Assembly (NCBI RefSeq): GCF_000241305.1
Contig: NZ_BAEH01000032.1
Span: 1-35,829 of the forward strand
Source: Gordonia effusa NBRC 100432
GTDB taxonomy: Bacteria; Actinomycetota; Actinomycetes; Mycobacteriales; Mycobacteriaceae
Length of the DNA stretch: 35,829 nucleotides
Direction of reading: 5' to 3'
Shown here: positions 1 to 7,613 of the stretch, piece after piece
Position numbering within the stretch: position 1 is the first letter of the stretch
Layout of the letters: each line of letters starts with the position of its first letter
The notes under the pieces: generated by a model
Told to the model about the DNA's origin: nothing
The model's input: the letters and a program-made list of their open reading frames with translations, nothing else
The model's database searches: none
Position numbers and translations under genes: made by a program

Positions 1-53
1 CGTGATTCGCCACAGTCGTCAGGGTACGCCCGAGAGTCGAAGCCGGGGAGCCG

Positions 54-1379
54 TCACTCACCGAGCAATTCCGGATGTGCATCGGCCAATATCTCCACGC
101 GATCAGCTTCCAGCACAAAGCCTTCCGCAATTGATCTATCGACCGCGGCGGTATACGCGTCGAGATAGCCTTCGTGGCTGCCATAGCGCGCGATCAGATC
201 GGTCGGTGGTATCGCGCCGGTTGCACCGAACAGTAAGCAGATTCTCGACACCGGGTCTTTCACTATCCCGGTCAGTACCTGTGTCGGGGCATCGACCGAC
301 GGTGTGCGGACGCCGCCTCGGACGTTTCCCACGTCGTCGGTGCGGAATGTCGGTTCGTCGCCGGTAAGTTCGAGCGGGCTAGCAAGGGGCGGCGCCGTGC
401 CGTCGGCGACCCAGCCGCACAAGTGAGATAGGGCCGCTCGCAGCACAAACCGCTGCTGTCCGCGGTTGACCGGGTCAGGGCACCCCAGATACTCCTCATA
501 CGGCCCGATCTGAAAGTGATCGGCATGCGCGCTTCCGGCTATCTCCCACGTGCGTACCCGTTCGGTGTTGGCCTGACGTGCGCGATGAAATTGGAAATTG
601 GTCAGGACATCCGTTTCGGTTTGGACGATAAATACTGGCGCTGTGACATCCCCGGGGATCGTGACCGGGTCGCCCAAAAACGTTGCATCCACATCGATTC
701 CGGCGCCGATCGCGCCGAGCGGCAATTGCGCCGCCGCACGACTGTGAATGAGAAAGCCGTCGAATGTGGTGCTGCGAAAAGTCGTCACGAACGTCGTCAG
801 CGCCATCGCCGACTGCGACTCACCGACGGCGAGCACCTTGTCGACAGTGAGCCCGCCGAGCGGATGAGACGGAGTATCGGTGGCGCGAAGGTGGCGCCCG
901 ACGAGGTCGAAGATGTTGTAACAGTAGGCATCGCCGGGGTGGTGCAGAGTTCCGTAGCGCTCCGGGTCCTTGCCTGCCAACGATTTCGGTCCGGGCCGAC
1001 TCAAACCAACCGAACCCGTGCTCCCTTCCACACCGTCGTACTGAGCCGATACTCCGACCCATGCGTACCCTCCGCGCACCAATTCCGCTGCGAGGTAGGT
1101 GTATTCGGGTGCGCCATCGGCACCGCTGCTGACGTTGAGCCATTCAGTGACGACGGTCCCGTTGAAGTCGGTTGCCGCCTGTGGTCGACGCACTACTATC
1201 CGCGTGGTAAAGCCCGCCTCGTCGACCCCGCCGTCGGCGGTCAGCCCGTGGGCCGTACCGCTCACCGCGAACTCGGTGTCGGTATAACCCGCCAACTCAA
1301 GATTAGGGGCGGGTGCTGCGGACAGCAGCGAGCACCCGTCACCGCCGAATAGCGGTGTGAACACTACCTTCGCAGCCAT
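54..1379 (-). CDS. alpha/beta-hydrolase domain protein (Abhydrolase_10-like)
   Basis: This 441-residue protein resembles the large 'alpha/beta hydrolase domain' proteins of actinobacteria. A nucleophile-elbow motif GESQS lies near residue 186, making Ser188 the likely nucleophile, and a later GSAHADHF segment near residue 284 could supply the histidine. No signal peptide is visible, so it is probably cytosolic. It is the last gene of the minus-strand operon, starting 3 bases after the carboxymuconolactone-decarboxylase-like gene ends. The context suggests hydrolysis of an ester or lactone made by the upstream dehydrogenases, but the substrate is unknown. The ATG start fits the tight spacing. 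The 53 bases beyond its stop hold no gene I can recognise. Confidence 0.8.
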   Translation of the reverse strand: MAAKVVFTPLFGGDGCSLLSAAPAPNLELAGYTDTEFAVSGTAHGLTADGGVDEAGFTTRIVVRRPQAATDFNGTVVTEWLNVSSGADGAPEYTYLAAELVRGGYAWVGVSAQYDGVEGSTGSVGLSRPGPKSLAGKDPERYGTLHHPGDAYCYNIFDLVGRHLRATDTPSHPLGGLTVDKVLAVGESQSAMALTTFVTTFRSTTFDGFLIHSRAAAQLPLGAIGAGIDVDATFLGDPVTIPGDVTAPVFIVQTETDVLTNFQFHRARQANTERVRTWEIAGSAHADHFQIGPYEEYLGCPDPVNRGQQRFVLRAALSHLCGWVADGTAPPLASPLELTGDEPTFRTDDVGNVRGGVRTPSVDAPTQVLTGIVKDPVSRICLLFGATGAIPPTDLIARYGSHEGYLDAYTAAVDRSIAEGFVLEADRVEILADAHPELLGE

Positions 1380-1382
1380 CTC

Positions 1383-1766
1383 TCACGACTCCTTGTCTTG
1401 TTCCGCCCGATACTTCTTGCTTACACCTCCGAACATCATCGTCAGTTTGCTGCCCAGCGGCCAGCCGATGTAATAGCACAGAAATAGGCCGATCTCGTCG
1501 AGTTCTTCCGGGGTCAGTTCGCCATTACCCAGGGCTGCGCCCGCCTGGATCTCGGCGACATCGACTTGATTGGTCGCTGCTAGCGCGCCAAGCAGGAGTA
1601 AACGGCGATCTCGGATGGACAGGCCGTCTCGGCTCCACACCTCACCGAAAACCTGGTCGGCGGTATGCGCGAAGAAGTCGCCGGGTCCATCTGCCATCTC
1701 CCAGCCGTAGACCTTCGACATCATTTCCAGACCCTTGCGACGCTGCGGTGTCATCTCTTCGGTCAT
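1383..1766 (-). CDS. carboxymuconolactone decarboxylase family protein
   Basis: This 127-residue protein has the all-helical look of the AhpD/CMD family. The central stretch RDRRLLLLGALAATNQ matches the family core helix. There is no CxxC pair, so an AhpD-type peroxidase role is unlikely. Its position and length match M. tuberculosis Rv0771, annotated as a 4-carboxymuconolactone decarboxylase, in the same neighbourhood. The start codon overlaps the stop of the upstream dehydrogenase in an ATGA arrangement, which supports translational coupling. True decarboxylase activity is not shown by the sequence. It may act on a ring-opened or lactone intermediate of the neighbouring oxidation pathway. 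Confidence 0.85.
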   Translation of the reverse strand: MTEEMTPQRRKGLEMMSKVYGWEMADGPGDFFAHTADQVFGEVWSRDGLSIRDRRLLLLGALAATNQVDVAEIQAGAALGNGELTPEELDEIGLFLCYYIGWPLGSKLTMMFGGVSKKYRAEQDKES

Positions 1767-2632
1767 CGCACAATTCCTTCCTCGCTATGTGGAACCCCAA
1801 GCCATTCCCCGAGATTCGCCAGCGCGAGATCGCCGAGTGGTGTGTCGATTCCGAGTTGGGTGGCCAACGACGTAGCCAGTAGTAGGTCCTTCTCTCCCAG
1901 ATCACGTACATGTGTGAAAACGCCGTACCAGAAGTCATTCGGTTCGATGGGGGCGGTGTTCTCGCGCAACATAATCGCGCCCGCGCCCCCGGTTATCGCG
2001 TCGGTATGCCGAATTACCCGGCCAAGCTTGCCGAGGTCGATTCCCGCAGCTTCGGCGAGCCGAGCGGCTTCGGTGGTAGCGGCGAAGGAAATGAAATGTA
2101 ATAGATTGCGTGCCAGCTTCATTCGGGTGCCCGCACCAACGTCGGGACCGGCATGTACCAGCATGTTCGATACCGGTTCGTAGGCGGGCTTTATCCGCTC
2201 GTACGCGTCGCGTGGGCCACCGACCATGATCGCGAGCCGTCCCTCCGACGCGCCTTGTGCCCCGCCGGAAATCGGCGCATCGAGCACTATCACTCCGCTG
2301 GCGGACGCTGTCGTCGCCAATTCCACCGCGGTGTCGGGACTGATCGTCGAGTGGATCGCGATGATGGTCCCCGGCGGTGCGGCCGTTAGCAATCCGTCGA
2401 CGACGGTCCGCACCTGGGCGTCGTTGACCACACAGACGGAGATGATGTCGGTGTTCGCGCCGAGGTTGGCGAGCGATGTCGCCGCGGACGCGCCCGCCTC
2501 GACAACTGTGGACACGGCGGCCTCGTCCAGATCGAAGACAGTCAGCGGGGTGTTGCCGGTGGCTAGTTTCTGGGCCATCGGCCCGCCGATATTGCCCAGC
2601 CCGACGTAACCGAGACGAACGACTGAAGTCAC
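1763..2632 (-). CDS. NAD(P)-dependent 3-hydroxyisobutyrate-dehydrogenase-family oxidoreductase
   Basis: The protein (289 residues) is a beta-hydroxyacid dehydrogenase. An N-terminal Rossmann motif GYVGLGNIGGPM binds the dinucleotide, a DAPISGGAQGASEG segment near the middle is the substrate-binding signature, and GAGTRMKLARN carries the expected catalytic lysine. I chose the GTG at 2632 because it overlaps the TGA of the upstream SDR (GTGA) and puts the Rossmann motif about ten residues in. Reading further upstream would run through the SDR gene in another frame. It corresponds in order to M. tuberculosis Rv0770. It probably oxidises a hydroxyacid formed in the same pathway; the substrate is unknown. 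Confidence 0.9.
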   Translation of the reverse strand: MTSVVRLGYVGLGNIGGPMAQKLATGNTPLTVFDLDEAAVSTVVEAGASAATSLANLGANTDIISVCVVNDAQVRTVVDGLLTAAPPGTIIAIHSTISPDTAVELATTASASGVIVLDAPISGGAQGASEGRLAIMVGGPRDAYERIKPAYEPVSNMLVHAGPDVGAGTRMKLARNLLHFISFAATTEAARLAEAAGIDLGKLGRVIRHTDAITGGAGAIMLRENTAPIEPNDFWYGVFTHVRDLGEKDLLLATSLATQLGIDTPLGDLALANLGEWLGVPHSEEGIVR

Positions 2633-3357
2633 GACCGGATCACTTGTCCGCCATCGACATTGAAGATCTGACCGGTGATCCACTGTGCCTCGTCGGACAG
2701 TAGAAACAGGCACATGCCGACTAAATCCTCGGTCGTGCCCATTCGCTTGAGGGCGAGTCCGTTGACAATGTCTTTGACCATATTCGACGGCGTGGTGGTA
2801 CGTGTAGCCTCGGTGTCGATCGGCCCCGGAGCAATGGCGTTGACCCGGATATTCTGCCCACCCAATTCGACGGCGAGCTGTTGGGTAAGACCGTTGATAC
2901 CCACCTTGGCCAGACCATAGAATCCGCTGTATAGCCAAGCGGCGGTGGAGGATTGGTTGACGATAGCGCCACCAGTGTTCATCTCGCCGTAGGCCGCGCG
3001 CGTAACGTTGAGTGCGCCATCGAGATTGACGCTCATGAACTTCTTGTAGTAGTCCCACGGGACGGTGATGAGGAAGTCGAGTTTCATCCCGCCGTAAATG
3101 GCGGCGTTGTTGACCAAATAGTCGATCTTGCCGTACGCCTCAACTGTTTGTGCGACGAGGTTTTTTGCCGACTCTTCGTCCGCGACATCGGTGTGCACAT
3201 ACGTGCCGCCGATGTCGGCCGCAACTTTTTCGCCGAGATCGTCATTGACGTCGGCGATGACCACGCGCGCGCCCTCGGCGGCGAGCGCTCGTGCGTAGGC
3301 TTCGCCGATCCCACCGGCGGCGCCGGTCACAATGGCTGTTTTGTCTTCGAATCGCAT
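2629..3357 (-). CDS. SDR family oxidoreductase (Rv0769-like)
   Basis: A classical short-chain dehydrogenase of 242 residues. The cofactor motif TGAAGGIG is at the N terminus, NNA follows near residue 87, and the catalytic Ser and YxxxK (YGLAK) are in place. The glycine-rich NVDGGQ is at the C terminus. An acidic VIADVND segment after beta-2 suggests NAD(H) preference. The ATG has a good AAGGA-type ribosome site in front and lies 30 bases after the aldehyde dehydrogenase gene. It overlaps the next gene by four bases. By position it is the counterpart of Rv0769. It probably interconverts an alcohol and a ketone in the operon's pathway. Confidence 0.92.
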   Translation of the reverse strand: MRFEDKTAIVTGAAGGIGEAYARALAAEGARVVIADVNDDLGEKVAADIGGTYVHTDVADEESAKNLVAQTVEAYGKIDYLVNNAAIYGGMKLDFLITVPWDYYKKFMSVNLDGALNVTRAAYGEMNTGGAIVNQSSTAAWLYSGFYGLAKVGINGLTQQLAVELGGQNIRVNAIAPGPIDTEATRTTTPSNMVKDIVNGLALKRMGTTEDLVGMCLFLLSDEAQWITGQIFNVDGGQVIRS

Positions 3358-3387
3358 TGGGGGAGTTTCCTTCTCGTGTCGGTGGGG

Positions 3388-4851
3388 TTATGCGGGGTAG
3401 GCGATGGCTTTGATTTCCAGATACTCTTCGAAGCCGGCCACGCCCATCTCGCGACCGATTCCGGATGCCTTGTATCCGCCGAAGGGAACGTCCGCGGAAT
3501 ACCAGATGCCACCGTTGACGCCCAACGTTCCGGTGCGGATCCCGTTGACCACCTTGTCGATTCGCGCCTCGTCGGTGCCGTACACCGCACCGGAGAGCCC
3601 GTAGGGCGAATCGTTGGCGATTCGGATCGCGTCGTCGTCGCCATCGTAAGGAATGATGACCAGAACGGGACCGAATACTTCTTCTTGGGCGATGCGTGCG
3701 GAGTTGTCGACACCGGAGATTAGCGTCGGTTCGACGAAGAATCCGTTGCCGGCCGGCGTGCCGCCACCGGTTTCAATTACCGCGCCCGCCGCGCGAGCAT
3801 CGTTGATATAGCTGAGAACCCGGTCACGTTGGCGGGCCGAAGCGACTGGGCCGCAGATGGTTCCGGGCTTGGTGGGGTCGTCGGCGCGGAAGCCGGCCAT
3901 CGCGTCCCGGGTTAAGGCCACGGCCTCGTCGTACTGGTCTCGTGATACGAGCAGCCGCGTGGTGATCGCGCAACCCTGGCCGGCATGGGTAACGACGGTG
4001 AACGCTGCCATCGAGCAAGCGCCAGCTAAGTCCGCATCGTCGAGAACCACGAACGCCGACTTTCCGCCCAACTCCAGAAATACCTTCTTCAAGGATTGCG
4101 ATGCCGCGGACATGACCGCGCGTCCCGTTGCCGTGGAGCCGGTGAACGACACCAAATCGACGCGTGGGTCGGTAGTCAACTGGGTGCCGAGTGTGTGGTC
4201 GGTGGACGTGACGATATTGATCACACCGGGCGGGATATCAGTCTTATCGGCAATTACCTTGCCTACCAACGCCGCACACCACGGCGTGTCCGGCGCGGGT
4301 TTGAGTACGACGGTGCATCCTGCCGCCAAGGCCGGGCCGATTTTGGCGAAATTTATCTGATGCGGAAAGTTCCACGGGGTGATGGCTCCGACGACACCGA
4401 TGGCCTCCGCTCGCAGTTCTCGCCGAGTCTTGATGCCCATCGGTGCGGCTTCACCGAGATCAGTTGTCCATGAATAGGATTCGGCAAGATCGGCGAAGTA
4501 GCCGAGATCGTTGACCGGCCCCTCTAGTTGCGGGCCGTGGGTAAGGAAGACCGGGCAACCAACTTCGGCGACGGTCAGCTCACGCATCTCGTCGGTATGA
4601 GATTGCAGGGCATCGCGCAGCTGCCGCAAGCACCTTGCTCGAAAGGCGTGATCACGCGACCAGTCGGTGCTGTCGAATGCGACGCGAGCGGCGGTGATGG
4701 CCGCGTCCATATCGGCAGCCGTGGCATTCGCCGCGGACCCGATGACCTCCTCGGTCGCCGGGTTGATCACATCGAATACGCCGCCCGACCCGGGTAAGAG
4801 CTTGCCGTCGATCAGTAGTTCGGAACTATCGGTTGGACGCAGAACGCTCAC
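3388..4851 (-). CDS. NAD(P)-dependent aldehyde dehydrogenase (AldA/Rv0768-like)
   Basis: This 487-residue aldehyde dehydrogenase is full length for the family. It shows the SFTGST cofactor segment, the general-base motif LELGGKSA and the catalytic cysteine in HAGQGCAITTR. I place the start at GTG 4851 because GGAGG sits four bases upstream and the next residues lead into the usual INPATEE segment. The open frame continues upstream into the divergent tetR gene, which is an artefact. It heads the minus-strand operon, and its promoter must lie in the 60 bases shared with tetR. In M. tuberculosis the counterpart at this position is aldA. It should oxidise an aldehyde to the acid. Confidence 0.92.
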   Translation of the reverse strand: MSVLRPTDSSELLIDGKLLPGSGGVFDVINPATEEVIGSAANATAADMDAAITAARVAFDSTDWSRDHAFRARCLRQLRDALQSHTDEMRELTVAEVGCPVFLTHGPQLEGPVNDLGYFADLAESYSWTTDLGEAAPMGIKTRRELRAEAIGVVGAITPWNFPHQINFAKIGPALAAGCTVVLKPAPDTPWCAALVGKVIADKTDIPPGVINIVTSTDHTLGTQLTTDPRVDLVSFTGSTATGRAVMSAASQSLKKVFLELGGKSAFVVLDDADLAGACSMAAFTVVTHAGQGCAITTRLLVSRDQYDEAVALTRDAMAGFRADDPTKPGTICGPVASARQRDRVLSYINDARAAGAVIETGGGTPAGNGFFVEPTLISGVDNSARIAQEEVFGPVLVIIPYDGDDDAIRIANDSPYGLSGAVYGTDEARIDKVVNGIRTGTLGVNGGIWYSADVPFGGYKASGIGREMGVAGFEEYLEIKAIAYPA

Positions 4852-4919
4852 TGGACCTCCATCTGGACAGGTGTCTGGACTCAGGTTCAAACGTAGTGTA
4901 GCGTCGCTCACATGTCCAG
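4851..4919. promoter_or_regulatory. divergent promoter/operator with 12-bp-phased CTGGAC repeats
   Basis: Between the divergent aldehyde dehydrogenase and tetR genes, CTGGAC occurs at 4851-4856, 4863-4868 and 4875-4880, exactly 12 bases apart. The inverse GTCCAG overlaps the tetR start at 4914-4919. A small palindrome GACAGGTGTC lies at 4866-4875. The first copy includes part of the aldehyde dehydrogenase ribosome site, so it may be incidental. Another GTCCAG occurs at 5535-5540, just ahead of the P450 gene. This is the only place from which both operons can be controlled, so the neighbouring TetR is the natural candidate ligand. Binding is inferred. Confidence 0.5.
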
Positions 4920-5514
4920 CACGGAACAGGCGGCGCTCGCCTCGGTATCGCAGGAATCGACTCGTCGTCGCCTCTCGGCGCAGCAGGCCGAAACGGTCGC
5001 CAAGCTGACTGAGGCCGCGGTCGATGTCCTCAACGAAGACGGCTTCGACGGGTTGACCGTACGTACCGTCGCGAAACGCGCTGGCGTCGCGCCAGCTACC
5101 GCGTACACCTACTTCTCTTCCAAGAGTCACCTTGTCGCCGAGGTCTTTTGGCGGCGGCTGGCGGACGGTGTCGCCGAACCCGATCCGGCGAATCCACCGG
5201 CCGAGCGCGTCGCCCAGGTGTTGCGGTCGGTGTCGCTTGTGGTTGCCGGAGAAGGGCAACTCGGTGGCGCGGTCACCGTCGCATTGCTCGGCACAGATCC
5301 CGATGTGGAACACCTGCGGCTACGAATCGGCGGCTTTATCCGCGTACGCCTGGCGCAAGCCCTCGATGTCGATCCGGAGAGCCCCGGGCCCATTGTCGAC
5401 ACTCTCGAACTTCTCTATGCGGGAGCGCTCGTGCACGCCGGCATGGGGCACCTGAGCTACGAAGCGACCTCGGAGCGTCTGGTGGCCGCCGCGCTTCGGG
5501 TACTCGACAGCTAA
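4912..5514 (+). CDS. TetR/AcrR family transcriptional regulator (Rv0767c-like)
   Basis: A 200-residue TetR-type repressor. The N-terminal helix-turn-helix spans about residues 25-70, with LTVRTVAKRAGVAPATAYTYF followed by SSKSHLVAEVF, a standard recognition helix. The remaining 130 residues would form the ligand-binding and dimerisation part. An arginine-rich ESTRRRL segment precedes the domain. It is divergent from the aldehyde dehydrogenase operon and 45 bases ahead of the P450 gene, so it probably controls both and itself through the shared promoter. The order matches M. tuberculosis Rv0767c. The ligand is unknown; a sterol, fatty acid or azole-like compound would fit the neighbours. Confidence 0.9.
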   Translation: MSSTEQAALASVSQESTRRRLSAQQAETVAKLTEAAVDVLNEDGFDGLTVRTVAKRAGVAPATAYTYFSSKSHLVAEVFWRRLADGVAEPDPANPPAERVAQVLRSVSLVVAGEGQLGGAVTVALLGTDPDVEHLRLRIGGFIRVRLAQALDVDPESPGPIVDTLELLYAGALVHAGMGHLSYEATSERLVAAALRVLDS

Positions 5515-5559
5515 CCAATCCCGCCGCGGCAACAGTCCAGATCTGTGAAGGAGTACGGC

Positions 5560-6816
5560 GTGTCTGACACCGCCATCGCTAACGGTATGGAACACCTCGT
5601 TCCATTCGACCCGTATGCCTATGATTTCCACGAGGATCCGTATCCGACCTATCGCCGGTTGCGCGCACAGGCACCGGTCTACCGCAATGCGGAAATGGAC
5701 TTTTGGGCGCTGTCTCGCCACGAGGATGTGCGGACCGCATTCCGGGACGCCACACGGCTTTCCAACAGCTGGGGCGTTTCGTTGGACCCAGCTTCGTATA
5801 CGCCCGACGCACACCGATCTATGTCGTTCCTAGCTCTCGACGACCCCAAACATCTGCGTATTCGCAAGCTGGTGTCGAAGGGGTTCACGCCTCGTCGGGT
5901 AAACGAATTATCCGGTCGCATAAGGGCTTTGACTCATGAGCACTGGAGCAAATGTCTCGATGCCGGCGAATTCGACTTCGTCGCCGATTTCGCGGGTCTA
6001 TTGCCGATGGACGTCGTGAGTGAACTGCTCGGCGTACCGACGTCGGATCGCGCGTTCTTGCGTGAACAATCCGATCTCCTTATTCATCGCGAAGAAGGAG
6101 TACTCGACGTTCCCGAAGCCGCAGTACATGCGTATATCGCTCTGTTTCAGTACTATTCGAGTTTGCTCGGCGGCCGTCGCAAGCAGCCCGGCCAGGATCT
6201 GGTATCGGCACTGATCGACGCCGAGATCCACGATGACGCGTCCGGCGAGCTGATGCGGCTCACCGACGACGAAATCATCGGTTTCATGATGCTGATGGTC
6301 GTCGCGGGGAATGAAACGACGACCAAACTCCTTGCCAATGCGATCTATTGGGGCTGGCGCCATCCCGATCAACTGGCAAAACCACTCGCCGACGTCGACG
6401 CTGTGCCCGACTGGACCGAGGAGACGCTGCGTTACGACAATTCGACGCAAATGCTCCTGCGTCGGGTACTGGCGGACGTCGAGTACGGCGGACTGACCAT
6501 TCCAGCCGGTGATCGGGTATTGCTGCTCGTCGGCTCGGCCAACCGCGACGAAGCGGCCTTCGGACCCGATGCCGAGGAATATATCGTCGGACGTTCGAGT
6601 AGTGACGGCTCAGTTGGACAGGCATTGACGAGTTTCGGTCTGGGAACACACTTTTGCCTCGGTGCTCATCTCGCACGACTCGAAGCCAACGTCGGCCTGA
6701 CCGAGGTAGCCCGCTCGATCCGCGACATAGAGATCGATATCCACAAGGCCGAGCGCGTTCATTCGGTCAACGTGCGTGGATTCGCCACCCTCCCGGTGAA
6801 AGTGACGGTGCGCTGA
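5560..6816 (+). CDS. cytochrome P450 (CYP123-like)
   Basis: A soluble bacterial P450 of 418 residues. The I-helix oxygen-activation motif AGNETTT is at 249-255, the K-helix ExxR is E288-R291, and the heme loop FGLGTHFCLG carries the axial ligand Cys366. I chose GTG 5560 because AAGGAG lies six bases upstream. An in-frame GTG at 5545 would lack a comparable site. It overlaps the following SDR by one base (TGATG). Position between a TetR gene and the SDR-cyp51-ferredoxin genes matches cyp123 (Rv0766c) of M. tuberculosis. Electrons presumably come from the ferredoxin at 9077. The substrate is unknown. Confidence 0.93.
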   Translation: MSDTAIANGMEHLVPFDPYAYDFHEDPYPTYRRLRAQAPVYRNAEMDFWALSRHEDVRTAFRDATRLSNSWGVSLDPASYTPDAHRSMSFLALDDPKHLRIRKLVSKGFTPRRVNELSGRIRALTHEHWSKCLDAGEFDFVADFAGLLPMDVVSELLGVPTSDRAFLREQSDLLIHREEGVLDVPEAAVHAYIALFQYYSSLLGGRRKQPGQDLVSALIDAEIHDDASGELMRLTDDEIIGFMMLMVVAGNETTTKLLANAIYWGWRHPDQLAKPLADVDAVPDWTEETLRYDNSTQMLLRRVLADVEYGGLTIPAGDRVLLLVGSANRDEAAFGPDAEEYIVGRSSSDGSVGQALTSFGLGTHFCLGAHLARLEANVGLTEVARSIRDIEIDIHKAERVHSVNVRGFATLPVKVTVR

Positions 6817-7613
6817 TGCCGCGCTTTTCCGCACACCCTGACCGCCGGCCGGTTCTGATAGCCGGCGCATCATCGGGGATCGGCGCGGCCACCGCGCAAT
6901 TACTCGGCGCCGCAGGCTATCCCGTTGCCCTAGCGGCCCGTCGAGTCGAGAAGTGTCAGGAGACGGCTGACCAGATCATCGCCGCGGGTGGCGAGGCCGT
7001 CGCGGTGCCACTCGATGTCACCGACGATGCCTCGGTCGCCGAAGCTGTCGCGAAATCGCAAGCGGCACTTGGTGCATTGGAAGTCGTCATCTCCGGCGCC
7101 GGCGATCTCGCCGTTGGCCGTGCGCACGAGATGGCCTCGGAGGCGTGGGCCGAACAAATCGACATCCACCTCGTCGGCGCGCATCGACTCTACCGAGCGG
7201 TGGTGCCGGATATGATCACTCGCCGTAGAGGAGACTTCATTTTCATCGGCTCCGACGTTGCGATTCGCCCGCGCCCGTGGTCGTCGGCGTATGTGGCCGC
7301 GAAAACCGGCATCGAAGGTTTGGTGGCGACCGTCCAGATGGAGCTGGAAGGAACGGGCGTGCGTGCCAGCGTGATTCGTCCCGGTCAGACACTCACCGGG
7401 ATGGGGATGAACCTTGACCCGGCAGACACCGAAGCGATGCTCAACGACTGGATCAGATTCGGTCTGGCTCGGCACGGCAACTTTATGACACCCGACAACG
7501 TTGCTCAGGCGGTCAGCTCGGTTATCGCGATGCCGCCGGGGTCTCATATCCGAGTTCTCGAAGTCGAAGCCGAAGGCACACTGACCACACCGCGGGAAGG
7601 TGAGTACCAATGA
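6816..7613 (+). CDS. SDR family oxidoreductase (Rv0765c-like)
   Basis: A 265-residue short-chain dehydrogenase with the cofactor motif AGASSGIG at residues 17-24 (Ala replaces the usual Thr) and a YxxxK catalytic pair in SAYVAAKTG. The basic AARRVE segment after beta-2 suggests NADP(H). The ATG at 6816 overlaps the P450 stop. The open frame extends further upstream only inside the P450 gene. It also overlaps the cyp51 start by four bases, so the three are almost certainly co-translated. By position it is the counterpart of Rv0765c. Sitting between two P450s, it may reduce or oxidise a sterol or hydroxylated lipid intermediate. It is distinct from the SDR at 2629. Confidence 0.92.
   Translation: MPRFSAHPDRRPVLIAGASSGIGAATAQLLGAAGYPVALAARRVEKCQETADQIIAAGGEAVAVPLDVTDDASVAEAVAKSQAALGALEVVISGAGDLAVGRAHEMASEAWAEQIDIHLVGAHRLYRAVVPDMITRRRGDFIFIGSDVAIRPRPWSSAYVAAKTGIEGLVATVQMELEGTGVRASVIRPGQTLTGMGMNLDPADTEAMLNDWIRFGLARHGNFMTPDNVAQAVSSVIAMPPGSHIRVLEVEAEGTLTTPREGEYQ

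Noticed and set aside
1..53. Possible gene start at the left window edge
   Set aside because: A GTG overlapping the hydrolase stop leads to an in-frame stop within thirteen codons; no other supported start is seen.
2633..3058. N-terminal extension of the hydroxyisobutyrate-dehydrogenase-like frame
   Set aside because: It lies inside the SDR gene in another frame and has no family resemblance; the GTGA overlap at 2629-2632 marks the start.
4866..4875. KstR box in the aldehyde dehydrogenase/tetR intergenic region
   Set aside because: No AACnnGTT core is present there; only CTGGAC repeats and a GACAGGTGTC palindrome are seen.
4852..5313. N-terminal extension of the aldehyde dehydrogenase frame
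   Set aside because: It runs through the divergent tetR gene and promoter. GTG 4851 has a good ribosome site and gives the normal family length.
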